In this document: in pieces, positions 63,601-64,000 of the stretch
Numbering within the stretch: the first letter of the stretch is position 1
Layout of the letters: each line of letters begins with the position of its first letter
Source: Sphaerothrix gracilis
GTDB taxonomy: Bacteria; Cyanobacteriota; Cyanobacteriia; Phormidesmidales; Phormidesmidaceae
DNA: 64,000 nucleotides
Assembly (NCBI RefSeq): GCF_030405905.1
Contig: NZ_JASATW010000001.1
Location: 124,001-188,000 of the forward strand
Reading direction: 5' to 3'
Program-made: the position numbers and the translations under genes
Notes under the pieces: model-generated
What the model was told of the DNA's origin: nothing
Databases searched by the model: none
Seen by the model: only the letters and a program-made list of their open reading frames with translations

Positions 63601-64000
63601 GAAAGAAGAGGGTGGGGTAGAAAAGTGAGCGCAACTTTCTTCAGCGATCGCTCTGCACTGAGAAAATACTCAAAAAGCTTCAATAGGTAGCAGCTTAATC
63701 TGTAAGGCTTGCTCTCAGCTTGCACAGAATAACTCTGCAAAAGCTATCTCGATTATGAACGCTAAGGCAAGCTACCCTACGGAAAGTTCTTGAGATTTCA
63801 GGTTTCTAGATGACTTTTTTCAGCTTCAGTAAAGCCTTGCAGGCTTTTTTCAGCTCGGCGTCTAGTTCTAGAGATTTTCAAACCGTTTGAGTAGATCTCT
63901 CGAGAGTCGTCTGTAGTCTATTTAAACCTAACGCTTTAATTTTTCCGGCTTAGCAGCGTATCCGACCTCACATTTATTCCTCAACGGGCAAGAGCGCAGC
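63601..64000. promoter_or_regulatory. Upstream region of glgP, with a terminator-like hairpin
   Basis: 400 bases with no supported gene, presumably holding the glgP promoter. AAAGCCT-TGC-AGGCTTTTTT (63831-63850) is a good terminator-like hairpin for the + strand, but no + strand gene precedes it. CTTTTTTCAGCT occurs twice, 30 bases apart. What it ends cannot be told from this window. Confidence 0.4.

Noticed and set aside
1..64000. tRNA, rRNA, CRISPR or prophage elements
   Set aside because: No cloverleaf-like sequence, rRNA stretch, regularly spaced repeats or phage genes were seen in any gene-free stretch by eye.

Overview
The window is from a cyanobacterium. It holds ndhH and an ndhA-ndhI-ndhG-ndhE cluster of the photosynthetic NDH-1 complex, cyanobacterial families of unknown function (DUF1815, DUF2839), a Tab2/Atab2-type protein, a group 2 sigma-70 factor, and many copies of the HIP1 octamer GCGATCGC in genes on both strands. 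I cannot name the genus. No rRNA, tRNA, CRISPR array, prophage or insertion sequence was seen.

Layout: (1) 1-9.8 kb, + strand: a signalling block of three large sensor kinases (the first cut by the window edge), a solute-binding lipoprotein between the first two, a CheY-like regulator and a small TPR protein. (2) 9.8-16.8 kb: two small conserved proteins with hairpin-rich leaders, rsmH, ndhH, a GAF-PAS-GGDEF cyclase and a group 2 sigma factor behind a long leader. (3) 16.8-25.6 kb, - strand: an exopolysaccharide cluster (three GT2 glycosyltransferases, a WcaF-like acetyltransferase, a WecG/TagA-type transferase, a Wzc-like tyrosine autokinase, a Wza-like export protein). (4) 25.7-36.3 kb: deoC, recO, an MFS exporter, a GT4 glycosyltransferase, obgE with a coupled DUF4168 gene, holA, then a tight + strand run of cobH, cobL, a small secreted protein, an SMP-30 lactonase and an acylphosphatase. 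(5) 36.4-42.2 kb, - strand: two Tat-exported TRAP-type solute receptors followed by a HAMP sensor kinase. (6) 42.7-49.2 kb: ndhAIGE, nadK, a GPH-type sugar symporter and tyrA. (7) 49.3-64 kb: a pentapeptide-repeat protein, a DinG-like protein with degenerate ATPase motifs, DUF2839, DUF1815, an alpha/beta hydrolase, an FHA protein, DUF456, an M48 protease, a conserved unknown, a GlsB-type membrane protein, a lipid kinase, a Tab2-like protein and an alpha-glucan phosphorylase.

The strongest anomaly is at 40.06-41.2 kb. A run of ten N is followed by 657 bases (40072-40728) that are the reversed but NOT complemented copy of 40788-41444, and then by a 471-bp direct repeat (40729-41199) of 39591-40061 with three mismatches. 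No known DNA rearrangement makes a long reversal without complementing, so this is almost certainly an assembly or scaffolding error. Removing 40062-41199 (exactly 10+657+471 = 1138 bp) gives two intact TRAP receptor genes 51 bp apart. Annotation of 40062-41199 should not be trusted.

The main biological theme is sensing. Two separate loci pair orphan periplasmic solute-binding proteins (an ABC type and two TRAP types) with membrane sensor kinases, with no transporter permeases beside them. This suggests binding-protein-dependent signalling rather than uptake. The pseudo-helicase beside a pentapeptide-repeat protein and the hairpin leader at 9846-9984 are the other points most worth checking.
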